A stretch of 64,000 bases of DNA from Savagea serpentis (GTDB taxonomy: Bacteria; Bacillota; Bacilli; Bacillales_A; Planococcaceae), in assembly GCF_015351395.1 (NCBI RefSeq), contig NZ_JADKPV010000001.1, positions 1,106,774-1,170,773 of the forward strand, read 5' to 3'. Every line of letters begins with the position of its first letter. The first letter of the stretch is position 1. This document shows, piece by piece, positions 8,744-17,047 of the stretch. The notes beneath the pieces are model-generated. The model was not told the origin of the DNA. It worked only from the letters and a program-made list of their open reading frames with translations, and did no database searches. The translations under genes and the position numbers were made by a program.

Positions 8744-9026
8744 CCTAATCGCTCCTCGTGTGTTACAAGATGCTATTAATCATACACCCGAGTGAATATA
8801 AATACAACCTTTTTGTTTAAAATTTTGTAAAAAATTTATTCTGTTATTTTTTATTCTCAAGAAAAACCTTTTAAATCTTTGCTATATAAGCGTTTCTTCA
8901 TATTTTTATTCTCTTATTATTCATGTGTATAATTCATCATATTTATACAATCCTTAATCTCTTCCCTATCAATTATTGAAGTACGTTATAATGAACAGAC
9001 AAATTGTTATAGTAAAGGAGCTTTTT

Positions 9027-10361
9027 ATGTCTTCACGTGATCAATTCGCCTCCAAAATTGGGTTCATTTTAGCAGCTGCCGGGAGTGCGGTAGGATTGGG
9101 CGCTATTTGGAAGTTTCCTTATATGGCTGGAAACCATGGCGGAAGTGTTTTTATTATTTTGTTTATTGCTTTTCTTTTTTTCATTAGTTTACCCGTGCTC
9201 GTCGCTGAGTTTATGATCGGTCGTCGAGGACAAGTTGACGCCGTCACCTCTTTTAAACAACAAGCACCGGGAAAACCTTGGTATCTCGTCGGTTATTTAG
9301 GGACGATTATGGCTTCCCTCATATTATCGTTTTACAGTGTTGTAGGAGGTTGGATTTTAAGCTATCTTATTCGCGCATTCACTTTCCGATTAAAAAGTGG
9401 CGACAGCGAATCATTCGAACAATTGTTTCACGCGATTATTCAAAATCCATGGGAAGCTGTTTTTGCACAAGGAATGTTTTTACTCATTACAATCGGCATC
9501 GTACAAGCAGGGATTAAAAGCGGCATTGAACGTGCGAGTAAATGGATGATGCCGACACTGTTCATTTTCTTTCTCATTCTCGTTGTGCGGTCTCTCACTT
9601 TACCAGGCGCGATGGAAGGAATTCGCTTCATGTTCGTTCCAGATTGGAATCAACTGAATTGGGAAACTGTCTTACTCGCACTTGGACAAGCGTTCTTCAC
9701 TTTAAGCGTCGGTGTCTCTGTCATGATTACATATGCCTCTTATTTAGGGGAAAATGAACAAATTGGAAGTGCTTCGATTCACGTTGCACTTATGAATATT
9801 TTCATTTCGATTTTGGCAGGTCTCGTCATCTTCCCTGCAGTATTCGCACTCGGCTTCCAGCCCGATGCAGGGCCTGGACTTGCATTCGTCATTTTACCTG
9901 CTGTCTTTGAGCAAATGCCACTCGGTTCATTATTCGTTATTTTGTTCTTTATTTTATTATTGTTTGCGACATTGACGTCTTCTATTTCAATGTTGGAAAT
10001 TCTCGTCTCCGTCGTCATTGGAAAACGCCGAACGAACCGAGTTCGCATCGCCTGGATTGGCGGTTTACTTATTTTCATTGTCGGCATCCCAAGTACTTTA
10101 TCCTTCGGTATATGGTCCGATGTTCAAATTGCGAACAAAAGTATTTTTGATGCGGTCGACTTTTTAACGAATGGCATCGGTATGCCAATTGGTGCATTTT
10201 TCATTTCGCTATTTGCAGGCTACTATTATAAAACGTCTGTGTCAAAACAAGAGTTAAATACCCATCCGCTATTCTATTATGTATGGCTCATCTTAATTCG
10301 CTTTGTCACCCCTATTGCCATACTCATTATTTTCATTCAAGGCATTCGCAATGTTTTTTAA
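9027..10361 (+). CDS. NSS-family sodium-dependent amino acid transporter
   Basis: Sodium:neurotransmitter symporter family protein, 444 residues, about eleven to twelve membrane segments. The diagnostic TM1 stretch AGSAVGLGAIWKFPYMAG holds the sodium and substrate contacts, and FTLSVGVSVMITYASY matches TM6. The start at 9027 has AAAGGAG seven bases upstream; an upstream in-frame extension to 8976 has none. A TATAAT box is at 8987. Bacterial members carry tryptophan, tyrosine, leucine or methionine. A beta-eliminating lyase of the aromatic amino acid type is 3 kb away, which makes an aromatic substrate plausible but unproven. Confidence 0.85.
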   Translation: MSSRDQFASKIGFILAAAGSAVGLGAIWKFPYMAGNHGGSVFIILFIAFLFFISLPVLVAEFMIGRRGQVDAVTSFKQQAPGKPWYLVGYLGTIMASLILSFYSVVGGWILSYLIRAFTFRLKSGDSESFEQLFHAIIQNPWEAVFAQGMFLLITIGIVQAGIKSGIERASKWMMPTLFIFFLILVVRSLTLPGAMEGIRFMFVPDWNQLNWETVLLALGQAFFTLSVGVSVMITYASYLGENEQIGSASIHVALMNIFISILAGLVIFPAVFALGFQPDAGPGLAFVILPAVFEQMPLGSLFVILFFILLLFATLTSSISMLEILVSVVIGKRRTNRVRIAWIGGLLIFIVGIPSTLSFGIWSDVQIANKSIFDAVDFLTNGIGMPIGAFFISLFAGYYYKTSVSKQELNTHPLFYYVWLILIRFVTPIAILIIFIQGIRNVF

Positions 10362-10363
10362 AT

Positions 10364-10408
10364 AAAAATCGCTTTTTAAGTATGAACTACACTTAAAAAG
10401 CGATTTTT
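10364..10408. terminator. Bidirectional terminator after the NSS transporter
   Basis: AAAAATCGCTTTTTAAGT pairs with ACTTAAAAAGCGATTTTT. It serves both converging genes. Confidence 0.9.
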
Positions 10409-10975
10409 CTATTGATAAGAAGCGATAAATTGTTCGAAGTTTTCTGCGTAAGCTCGGTCCGCTAATGAAGAAGCATCTAGATGAAACGTAATCGCTCCGT
10501 CTACCAACACATATTCTCCATCTTCAGAACCTTCTCCCCCGCGTTCTACTGTCAAACCACGAGATTCGAAATAATGTTTCGCTTCTTCGTACAATTCATT
10601 GCGCTGGATAATGTATGTTTCCACTTCGTCATTCATCACCGTGTAAGCATCCACACGCGTCATTCCATCGACCATTTGACGTTCTTCTGTTTGTTCATTA
10701 AAGCAATGCATCTTATACCAGACGAAAATAGCTTCATCGTCATCTGGTAGCATATAACGTGTAAAAGGTACGACATACCCTTGCCACTCTACTTCAGCAT
10801 ATACCGGCATTTCTTCTTTCAATAAAGAATAAGTAACGAATTCTACTTCATCGATTGTATATTGATCTTTACGTACAAATGGAATTTGTTCAATCCAAGC
10901 AATCACTTGCTCTTCTGTTGGAAATAACCCAATTTTATGCGTATGTTCTCCTTGCAATAATTCTAATAAAAACAT
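10409..10975 (-). CDS. Conserved-looking hypothetical protein
   Basis: A 188-residue acidic, soluble protein that I do not recognise. It has no signal peptide, membrane segment or clear catalytic motif. The start at 10975 is chosen because GGGAGGA lies eight bases upstream; the longer frame to 11038 has no site. The composition is rich in Glu, Tyr and aromatic residues, with repeated acidic patches (DDDEAIFVWYK, EGSEDGEYVLVDG). It is a single gene with its own promoter region, converging on the NSS transporter. No function is suggested. Confidence 0.6.
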   Translation of the reverse strand: MFLLELLQGEHTHKIGLFPTEEQVIAWIEQIPFVRKDQYTIDEVEFVTYSLLKEEMPVYAEVEWQGYVVPFTRYMLPDDDEAIFVWYKMHCFNEQTEERQMVDGMTRVDAYTVMNDEVETYIIQRNELYEEAKHYFESRGLTVERGGEGSEDGEYVLVDGAITFHLDASSLADRAYAENFEQFIASYQ

Positions 10976-11299
10976 AGAATGTCCTCCCTTTTTGTTTACT
11001 ATTATACCATTCCCTCTCTGTTTTTTCTGGTTTTCCACTTATTGCATTTCGAACCGCACCTCGATTTGCTATTCCTATTGTGTACAAGAATTTATATTTT
11101 TTGAAAACTAGTATTTATTTTATTCAAAGAGCATATTCATGTTTAAAACAGTTATTTTCTTTCTAAAGAAATCATTTATTTTATTGTCAAGTAATGGGTA
11201 ATTGACGGAATTGCTCGTTTTTAAATAATTTTCTGAAAATAAGTATACAGACTATTTAAAATATAGTACAATAGCTAATCTATAGGGAGGTAATAATAT
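10976..11299. other. Gene-free divergent region with a predicted promoter
   Basis: AT-rich, with no open frame of note. A possible sigma-A promoter for the next plus-strand gene has TATACA at 11244-11249 and TACAAT at 11267-11272, 17 bases apart. Nothing else is recognisable. Confidence 0.4.
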
Positions 11300-12463
11300 A
11301 TGATTGACAATCCGCTTATTGCGACAACATTAATTTTCGCTTTAATTGCAATCGGAGAATGGGTCTCGATTTTAACGCGAGCTCGGGTTCCGATGTTACT
11401 TACAGCGATGGTAGGCTATTTAGCATGCGTATGGACTGGTATTTTTCCAGTGGATATTTTAGATAAGGCGATGTTCCCAGCACTTGGAGCTATTTTAATT
11501 GCACCAGCCATTTTACATATGGGTACATTAATTCCGTCAAGTTTACTGAAAAGTCAAATTAAAGCAGTGTTAATTTCTTTAGGTGGACTCATTGTTTCAG
11601 GAATTTTAATTTTGATATTTATTACATTATTATTCGATTACCCGACAGCTGTTGCTGGAGTAGGGCCGATTAGTGGCGGAATTATCGCATTGCTCATCAC
11701 TTCTGAGAAATTAACCGAGCTAGGGTATAGCACATTGATTGTAATCCCTGCACTTGTCGTAGCGTTCCAAGGGGTTCTCGGCATGCCACTTGCGACATAT
11801 TTCATGCGCAAATATACAAAGCAAATGCAAGATCAAATCGACCGTGGCGAATTCGTTCCGATGGTAACAGAAGAAGATTTCGCTTCAGTAGATGTGAGCA
11901 AACAGCACCCATTATTCCAAAGTTCGACGATCAAATTATTTTTCGTCTTCGTCGGTGCTGCCATTGCTGTTGTACTTGGTGGATGGACGGGTATTCATTA
12001 TAGTTTATGGGCACTTGCTATCGGTATTGTCGGCTTACGCATCCGTATTTTCGAACCACGTACGCTTGAAAAGTCAAACTCATTTACAATCGTCATGCTC
12101 AGCATCATTTTCGTCGTCATTGGCACGATGGGTGGCGTCACGCCACAACAAGTGTGGGAAAACTTACCGGCGATCATCGCTATTTTATTAATCGGTACAC
12201 TCGGTATTTCAATCGGTGGTGCCATCATGTCGAAAGTTGTGAAATGGAATCCGTATAAAGGAATGCCTGTCGCATTAACGGCATTGTTCGGCTTCCCAGG
12301 AGATTATATTTTATGTGAAGAAGTGAGCCGTAGTTCGGGTCGAAATGAAGAAGAGAAAAAGATGATTTTCAACGAACTACTCGCGCCGATGATTATCGGA
12401 GGATTTACGACTGTAACTGTCGCTTCCGTCGTAATCGCAAGCATTTTAGTCAATACATTGTAA
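11300..12463 (+). CDS. Polytopic membrane transporter of unassigned family, paired with an amidohydrolase
   Basis: A 387-residue protein with about ten to eleven hydrophobic helices and a cytoplasmic loop near 165-205. GVGPISGGIIALLITSEKL, in the middle of the first half, and FGFPGDYILCEEVSR, in the second half, look like paired re-entrant or substrate-site segments, as in glutamate/dicarboxylate ion-coupled carriers. I cannot assign a family. GGGAGG precedes the ATG. It is 19 bp from a metal-dependent amidohydrolase, so the likely job is uptake of that enzyme's substrate, perhaps a small amide or dipeptide. Confidence 0.65.
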   Translation: MIDNPLIATTLIFALIAIGEWVSILTRARVPMLLTAMVGYLACVWTGIFPVDILDKAMFPALGAILIAPAILHMGTLIPSSLLKSQIKAVLISLGGLIVSGILILIFITLLFDYPTAVAGVGPISGGIIALLITSEKLTELGYSTLIVIPALVVAFQGVLGMPLATYFMRKYTKQMQDQIDRGEFVPMVTEEDFASVDVSKQHPLFQSSTIKLFFVFVGAAIAVVLGGWTGIHYSLWALAIGIVGLRIRIFEPRTLEKSNSFTIVMLSIIFVVIGTMGGVTPQQVWENLPAIIAILLIGTLGISIGGAIMSKVVKWNPYKGMPVALTALFGFPGDYILCEEVSRSSGRNEEEKKMIFNELLAPMIIGGFTTVTVASVVIASILVNTL

Positions 12464-12482
12464 TTTTAAGGAGATGTAGGAT

Positions 12483-13721
12483 ATGTATATCATTCAAAAC
12501 GTTCAATTAATCGATGGAACAGGCAACGCACCTGTTTCAAATGCAGTCGTCGTCGTAGAGGAAAATAAAATTCGATACGCAGGCCCTGCAAATGGTTACA
12601 CATTAACAGGAAAAGAAACAGTGATCGACGGAAATGGTGGCACAGTCATGCCAGGGATGATCGATACGCACGTTCATATGCGCCTCGAATACAAACCGAT
12701 GGCCCAAGCGTTAACGACACCATTTTCTTACGGTTTTTACGAAGCAATCAACTACTTCCAACGCACACTCGATGCAGGGGTCACTTCTGTCCGTGATGCA
12801 TTAGGCGCTGATTTAGGGATGAAACTGGCCATTGAAAATGGAATTATCACAGGCCCTCGTATGCAAGTGAGTATTAACGCTTTAACGATTACAGGTGGCC
12901 ACGGAGACGGATATACTGTCTCGGGTACAACCGTTGATTTACTCGCAAGTGATTATCCAGGAATGCCACACGGAATGTGTGACGGTGTCGAAGAAGTTCG
13001 TAAAAAGACACGTGAAATGTTACGTGCTGGTGCTGAAGTCATTAAAGTTCACGCGACAGGCGGTGTGCTCAGTGCGACAGATCATCCAGAATTCGCTCAG
13101 TTCTCTGAAGAAGAGCTACGTGTTATGGTAGAAGAAGCTGAATTCCGTAAAGGAACGAAAGTAATGGCGCATGCGCAAGGTGCACAAGGGATTAAAAATG
13201 CGGTGCGTGCTGGCGTTCATTCAATCGAACACGGCATCTTTATCGACGATGAAGCAATCGAATTAATGCTCGAAAATGGTACGTATCTCGTACCGACCTT
13301 ACTCGCTCCTGTCGCTGTTTTAGAAACAGCACACGAAGTTGGTATGCCAGAAACAGCAATCCAAAAATCGAAAGAAGTGATTGAAATTCATCGTGAAAGC
13401 TTCACGAAAGCATACAAAGCAGGAGTGAAAATTGCGATGGGTACGGATGCTGGTGTATTCAAACACGGCACAAACTTGCGTGAACTCGGCTTAATGGTCG
13501 ATGCAAAAATGACACCGATGGATGCGATTGTCGCTTCAACGAAAACCGCAGCGGAATGCCTCGGTTGGGAAGATCGCCTCGGCACTTTAGAACAAGGGAA
13601 ACTCGCAGATTTAATTATTTCATCGAATGATCCACTCTCAGACATTCACGGTTTAGCGAATACAGACAATATTCAATTCGTCATGAAAGACGGCGTCATC
13701 GAAAAAAGCTTACTCGCTTAA
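12483..13721 (+). CDS. Metal-dependent amidohydrolase (prolidase/imidazolonepropionase-like)
   Basis: Amidohydrolase-superfamily enzyme, 412 residues. Metal-site motifs in order: DTHVHMR (HxH), EVIKVHATGG with the bridging Lys, MAHAQG, HSIEHG, and MGTDAG with the catalytic Asp. The frame ends in the usual GKLADLIISSNDPL composite-domain return. This subset includes Xaa-Pro/Xaa-Arg dipeptidases and N-acyl amino acid hydrolases. The exact substrate is unknown. AAGGAG is well placed before the ATG. It forms a two-gene operon with the upstream transporter and is closed by a terminator. It is distinct from the HutI gene at 53.5-54.8 kb. Confidence 0.82.
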   Translation: MYIIQNVQLIDGTGNAPVSNAVVVVEENKIRYAGPANGYTLTGKETVIDGNGGTVMPGMIDTHVHMRLEYKPMAQALTTPFSYGFYEAINYFQRTLDAGVTSVRDALGADLGMKLAIENGIITGPRMQVSINALTITGGHGDGYTVSGTTVDLLASDYPGMPHGMCDGVEEVRKKTREMLRAGAEVIKVHATGGVLSATDHPEFAQFSEEELRVMVEEAEFRKGTKVMAHAQGAQGIKNAVRAGVHSIEHGIFIDDEAIELMLENGTYLVPTLLAPVAVLETAHEVGMPETAIQKSKEVIEIHRESFTKAYKAGVKIAMGTDAGVFKHGTNLRELGLMVDAKMTPMDAIVASTKTAAECLGWEDRLGTLEQGKLADLIISSNDPLSDIHGLANTDNIQFVMKDGVIEKSLLA

Positions 13722-13726
13722 TTCAC

Positions 13727-13767
13727 AAAGCGTTCCTCGCCTCTTATTCAGAGGAAAGGAACGCTTT
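13727..13767. terminator. Terminator after the amidohydrolase gene
   Basis: AAAGCGTTCCT pairs with AGGAACGCTTT around a loop that has a small stem of its own (CCTCT/AGAGG). T-rich sequence follows. It also abuts the stop of the converging gene. Confidence 0.82.
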
Positions 13768-14125
13768 ATTTTTGCTGTAAAATCGTACTTTCTAATAAAT
13801 AACTCACTTCATACTTCTCCGCCAAACTGCGCAACCAATTCCAAAGCACTAATGCTTCAATTTCACCTTGCTGAAACTGTCGGAGTAACTCGAACGTCTC
13901 TTCTTTCTCGGCTTGATTTGCTTTCTTTTTAAAATATCCCCACATATGTTCATAACTATTTGTGACAGAACCAGTTGTTGGAAGTTGCTTTTTCGTCTGT
14001 TCAATCGCATCGATCAGTTGTTCGACGTCCCATCTTTGATGATTTTTTTGAATATGACGATAAGATGCTTCATTATGCGCTAGTACTTCATATTTAGACG
14101 TGCGCCAAAGTTGTTCTTTATTCAT
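13766..14125 (-). CDS. YbgA-like DUF1722 family protein
   Basis: A 119-residue soluble, helical protein. LWRTSKYEVLAHNEASYRHIQ and YEHMWGYFKKKANQAEKE match the YbgA/DUF1722 pattern, in which a tryptophan-rich start and a GYFKK segment are conserved. The biochemical role of the domain is not settled. In other bacteria it is found alone or fused to DUF523. The gene is monocistronic, between two bidirectional terminators. Confidence 0.65.
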   Translation of the reverse strand: MNKEQLWRTSKYEVLAHNEASYRHIQKNHQRWDVEQLIDAIEQTKKQLPTTGSVTNSYEHMWGYFKKKANQAEKEETFELLRQFQQGEIEALVLWNWLRSLAEKYEVSYLLESTILQQK

Positions 14126-14145
14126 ACACTCTCTTCCTTTCCATC

Positions 14146-14181
14146 AAAAACACGTATACTTCGTTTAGTATACGTGTTTTT
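14146..14181. terminator. Bidirectional terminator after the thiamine-precursor importer operon
   Basis: AAAAACACGTATAC pairs perfectly with GTATACGTGTTTTT. On the minus strand it follows the ATPase gene stop. Confidence 0.88.
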
Positions 14182-14186
14182 CTACA

Positions 14187-14912
14187 TTATAGGAGGTTTT
14201 CGACTATCTTTTTCTTCCATTGTAAAAATTCTTCACTCAAATACAATTGATTCGAACGAGGACGGGAGAAAGGCACCTCTACAATTTCTTTAATCGTGGC
14301 GGGATTCGTCGATAAAATGATTATTTTGTCCGATAAAAACAAAGCTTCTTCAATGTCATGTGTAATAAATAAAATCGATTTATCATATTGTTCCCACGTT
14401 TCCAAAAGCCAACGTTGCATATCTTTTTTCGTAAAAGAATCGAGAGCTGAGAAAGGTTCATCTAAGCACATAATTGACTGTGGACTCAACAGTGCACGGA
14501 TGAAAGCGACTCGTTGTTTCATGCCTCCTGAAAGCTGATGTGGGTAGGCTTTCAGCATGTCTCCGAGATTCGCTTTTTGCAATAACTGTTTCGCAAGCTC
14601 TTCGTTCGGTGCGCCTGATAATTCGCTACCGAGCGTCGCATTTTGTAAAACGGTACGCCACGGAAAAAGTGAAGGTTGTTGTGGCATATAACTCATATGC
14701 CCCCGTTCTCCCGTAATTTTTGTTCCATTCAATGTAATATGACCTTCCTCTGGAACGAGCAATCCCCCAATGACATGAAAGAGGGTGCTCTTTCCACTAC
14801 CCGACGGTCCAATAATTGAAACAAACTCTCCTCGTTTCAATGTGAAAGACAAGTTGGATAAAATAAGTCGATCTCCAAATGATTTGCTTAGCTCTTCAAT
14901 GACGAGACTCAT
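14187..14912 (-). CDS. thiZ: Thiamine-precursor ABC transporter ATP-binding protein
   Basis: ABC ATPase, 241 residues: Walker A GPSGSGKST, signature LSGGMKQR, Walker B MCLDEPFSALD, and H-loop FITHDIEEAL. It resembles the nitrate/taurine/ThiZ class that works with a NMT1/THI5-like binding protein. It directly abuts the permease gene (start one base after the permease stop) and is the last gene of the TPP-riboswitch operon. That supports import of the pyrimidine moiety of thiamine (formylaminopyrimidine or HMP). Confidence 0.85.
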   Translation of the reverse strand: MSLVIEELSKSFGDRLILSNLSFTLKRGEFVSIIGPSGSGKSTLFHVIGGLLVPEEGHITLNGTKITGERGHMSYMPQQPSLFPWRTVLQNATLGSELSGAPNEELAKQLLQKANLGDMLKAYPHQLSGGMKQRVAFIRALLSPQSIMCLDEPFSALDSFTKKDMQRWLLETWEQYDKSILFITHDIEEALFLSDKIIILSTNPATIKEIVEVPFSRPRSNQLYLSEEFLQWKKKIVENLL

Positions 14913-15677
14913 TTATTTTTCCACTCCTTCACGATTCCAACGAGTAAATAACTTTTCCAATGCTAAAAATAATCCAAAGAAAGCTAAGCTTAAAATAATG
15001 GTAACAACGATGGCTACGAAAACTCGTGGCGTTCGATACGATGAAGCAGATAGCGTCATAAAGACTCCTATCCCTTGTTGGGCGCCTAACCATTCCGCTA
15101 CAACTCCTGTCATCACACTGTAGGTAGCCGCAATTTTAATTCCTGAAAAAATAGAAGGAATAGCATGAGGCAATTGTAATTTAAAGAAAATTTGTTTGCG
15201 TGTTGCGCCCATCATTTTCATATAATGCATCAATTCACGATCCGTCTGTCCGAAGCCATCTAATGTCGCAATCGCAATGGGGAAAAATGCCGTCATTGCG
15301 ATAATTAAAACTTTAGGAAAATCGCCCATTCCAAACCATATCATAAATAAAGGAGCTAATACGATAATCGGCACATTTTGAGATATGACGAGAAAAGGCA
15401 TAATTGTTTCTCGCACTTTCGGAAAAACATGCAAAATGGTTGCTGTTGTAATTCCCGCTAAAATCCCGAATGTAAAACCGATGAGCACTAATTTTACAGT
15501 AGATATGATATGTGGTGTAAAAGATGGAAACACTTCAATCATTTCTTTCATGATTAAACTTGGCGCTGGCAATACCCATGGTTCAATCTCTAAAAAGCGT
15601 GTCAACCCTTCCCAGAGAAATAAAAATAGGAGCAATGCGAGTGCGGGTCTCCATATTTTTGAAAACTTCATCTTCAT
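14913..15677 (-). CDS. thiX: Thiamine-precursor ABC transporter permease
   Basis: Membrane subunit of 254 residues with about six helices. The EAA-type loop is around YMKMMGATRKQIFFKLQLPHA. It is related to the SsuC/TauC/ThiX permeases. The start may be ATG 15677 or the second ATG at 15671, since the ribosome site AAAGAG is weak and close. It lies five bases from the binding-protein gene upstream and abuts thiZ downstream. Assignment to ThiX rests on the riboswitch and on the binding protein next to it. Confidence 0.85.
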   Translation of the reverse strand: MKMKFSKIWRPALALLLFLFLWEGLTRFLEIEPWVLPAPSLIMKEMIEVFPSFTPHIISTVKLVLIGFTFGILAGITTATILHVFPKVRETIMPFLVISQNVPIIVLAPLFMIWFGMGDFPKVLIIAMTAFFPIAIATLDGFGQTDRELMHYMKMMGATRKQIFFKLQLPHAIPSIFSGIKIAATYSVMTGVVAEWLGAQQGIGVFMTLSASSYRTPRVFVAIVVTIILSLAFFGLFLALEKLFTRWNREGVEK

Positions 15678-15682
15678 ACTCT

Positions 15683-16708
15683 TTATTTTTTAGCATTTTC
15701 GATAAATTGATTTGTAAATGCCGCACTTGCATCCACTTCTACATCAATAATATTTTCATCATACATAAACTTCGCATAATCGACCCAACGCTTTTCTTCT
15801 TGCGTTCCCCAAACTGGCGCATCTTCTTGATACAGTGGCGATAACCATTCTTGACTTCGCTTCACTAGTTCTGGATTTAAATCGGGCTCTTCTGCAATTA
15901 AAATGTCCGCTGTTTTTTGTGGGTTTTCAATCGCATATTCATAACCTTTTAAAACAGCCGTAACAAAAGCTTGAACCGTCTCTGGATCTTGCTCAATCAT
16001 CTCTTCATTTGTAATAATAACCGGTGAATACGTATTCAACTCTGGTGCGTAATCAATTGTCTTAATGAAGTGCATATCTGCTCCGCGAACCTCTCCTTCA
16101 ATTCCTGTCCATGCGTAAAATATATTGACGAAATCAACGTCTCGCTTTGTTGCGATAAAGTAGTCGGTATTGCCAACTTGAACCATATCTACTTTTTCGG
16201 CATCTCCGCCTTCTTTTTTCATCACTGCTTGCAACATCGACTTCTCTAAATCTGAACCGTAAGCACCATACACACGGCCTTCGAAGTCTTTCGGTGTTTT
16301 AATTCCTTTATCTGTCGGCGTGTAGTATCCCCCAGTATTTTGTTGAATAATGGCTGCGATTGATACGACAGGTATGTTTTCTGCACGCGCTTGTGTCACT
16401 TGCGTTTGGAAACTAATGCCGAATTCCGCTTTGCCTGTTGCGACAATTTGTTCCGTGCGCACTTCTCCTGGAAGCATAATGTCAACATCTAGTCCTTCCT
16501 CTTCAAAATACCCTTGATCTTTCGCCACATAAATTCCTGAATGATTCGTATTCGGTGTCCAATCTAAAAACAATTGCACTTTCTTCAAATCTTCTTGCGA
16601 TTCTGAATTTGATTGTCCTTCTGAATCTTTCGATTTTTCTTCTCCTTGACAAGCTACAAGCAGTAAAGTGAACAAGGAGAGAAGTAATACTTTATAGCTG
16701 AATTTCAT
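15683..16708 (-). CDS. thiY: Thiamine-pyrimidine-binding lipoprotein (NMT1/THI5-like)
   Basis: Extracytoplasmic binding protein, 341 residues. It has a lipoprotein signal with lipobox LLVAC and a Ser/Glu/Lys-rich linker, then the NMT1/THI5-like domain beginning VQLFLDWTPNTNHSGIYVAKDQGYF, a start typical of ThiY. The family binds N-formyl-4-amino-5-aminomethyl-2-methylpyrimidine or HMP, salvaged from degraded thiamine. ATG 16708 is chosen, with GGGAG nine bases upstream; a GTG just before it is also in frame. It is the first gene after the TPP riboswitch and its terminator. Confidence 0.88.
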   Translation of the reverse strand: MKFSYKVLLLSLFTLLLVACQGEEKSKDSEGQSNSESQEDLKKVQLFLDWTPNTNHSGIYVAKDQGYFEEEGLDVDIMLPGEVRTEQIVATGKAEFGISFQTQVTQARAENIPVVSIAAIIQQNTGGYYTPTDKGIKTPKDFEGRVYGAYGSDLEKSMLQAVMKKEGGDAEKVDMVQVGNTDYFIATKRDVDFVNIFYAWTGIEGEVRGADMHFIKTIDYAPELNTYSPVIITNEEMIEQDPETVQAFVTAVLKGYEYAIENPQKTADILIAEEPDLNPELVKRSQEWLSPLYQEDAPVWGTQEEKRWVDYAKFMYDENIIDVEVDASAAFTNQFIENAKK

Positions 16709-16787
16709 CACGTTTGTCTCCCTCTTTTAATATAGCTAGTTTGCGTATCCTATTTAATACGCGCTCTTTAACTTTGTCTTCTCCCAA

Positions 16788-16841
16788 TAAAAAAATCCCC
16801 CTAATCCGTGTCTTTTTCTAAAAAGAGACGCCTAGAAGGAA
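16788..16841 (-). terminator. Riboswitch-controlled terminator of thiYXZ
   Basis: On the minus strand CCTTCTAGGCGTCTCTTTTT folds against AAAAAGACACGGATTAGGGGG, with GU pairs, and is followed by seven Ts. It sits between the TPP aptamer and thiY. It is the expression platform expected for a Firmicute TPP riboswitch that turns the operon off when TPP is plentiful. Confidence 0.75.
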
Positions 16842-16858
16842 GTATGCAAAAATAAATA

Positions 16859-16930
16859 TCTACTTCCCTCCGCTCGTATTAACGAGATCAGGTTCTAAGA
16901 GTAATTCTCAGCCAAATGGCACCCCTAGTA
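16859..16930 (-). ncRNA. TPP riboswitch (THI element)
   Basis: Read on the minus strand, the conserved THI-box parts appear in order: AGGGGTGCC, GGCTGAGA, GAACCTGATCTCG, and TAATACGAGCGGAGGGAAG. The P3-like stem between the second and third parts is short. The aptamer lies upstream of a terminator and thiY. Confidence 0.95.
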
Positions 16931-16958
16931 GAAAAAAACGTAATGTAATTGTATGTTC

Positions 16959-16986
16959 ATCATAACTGAGTCTAAATATTTGTCAA
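16959..16986 (-). promoter_or_regulatory. Sigma-A promoter of the thi operon
   Basis: On the minus strand TTGACA (16981-16986) and TATGAT (16959-16964) are separated by 16 bases. Transcription would start about 20 bases before the TPP aptamer. Confidence 0.75.
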
Positions 16987-17047
16987 TATAAATTTTATTT
17001 TTTTTAAATGAACGGCACTAATTCACCCATCATTCTATCTTTCTTCA

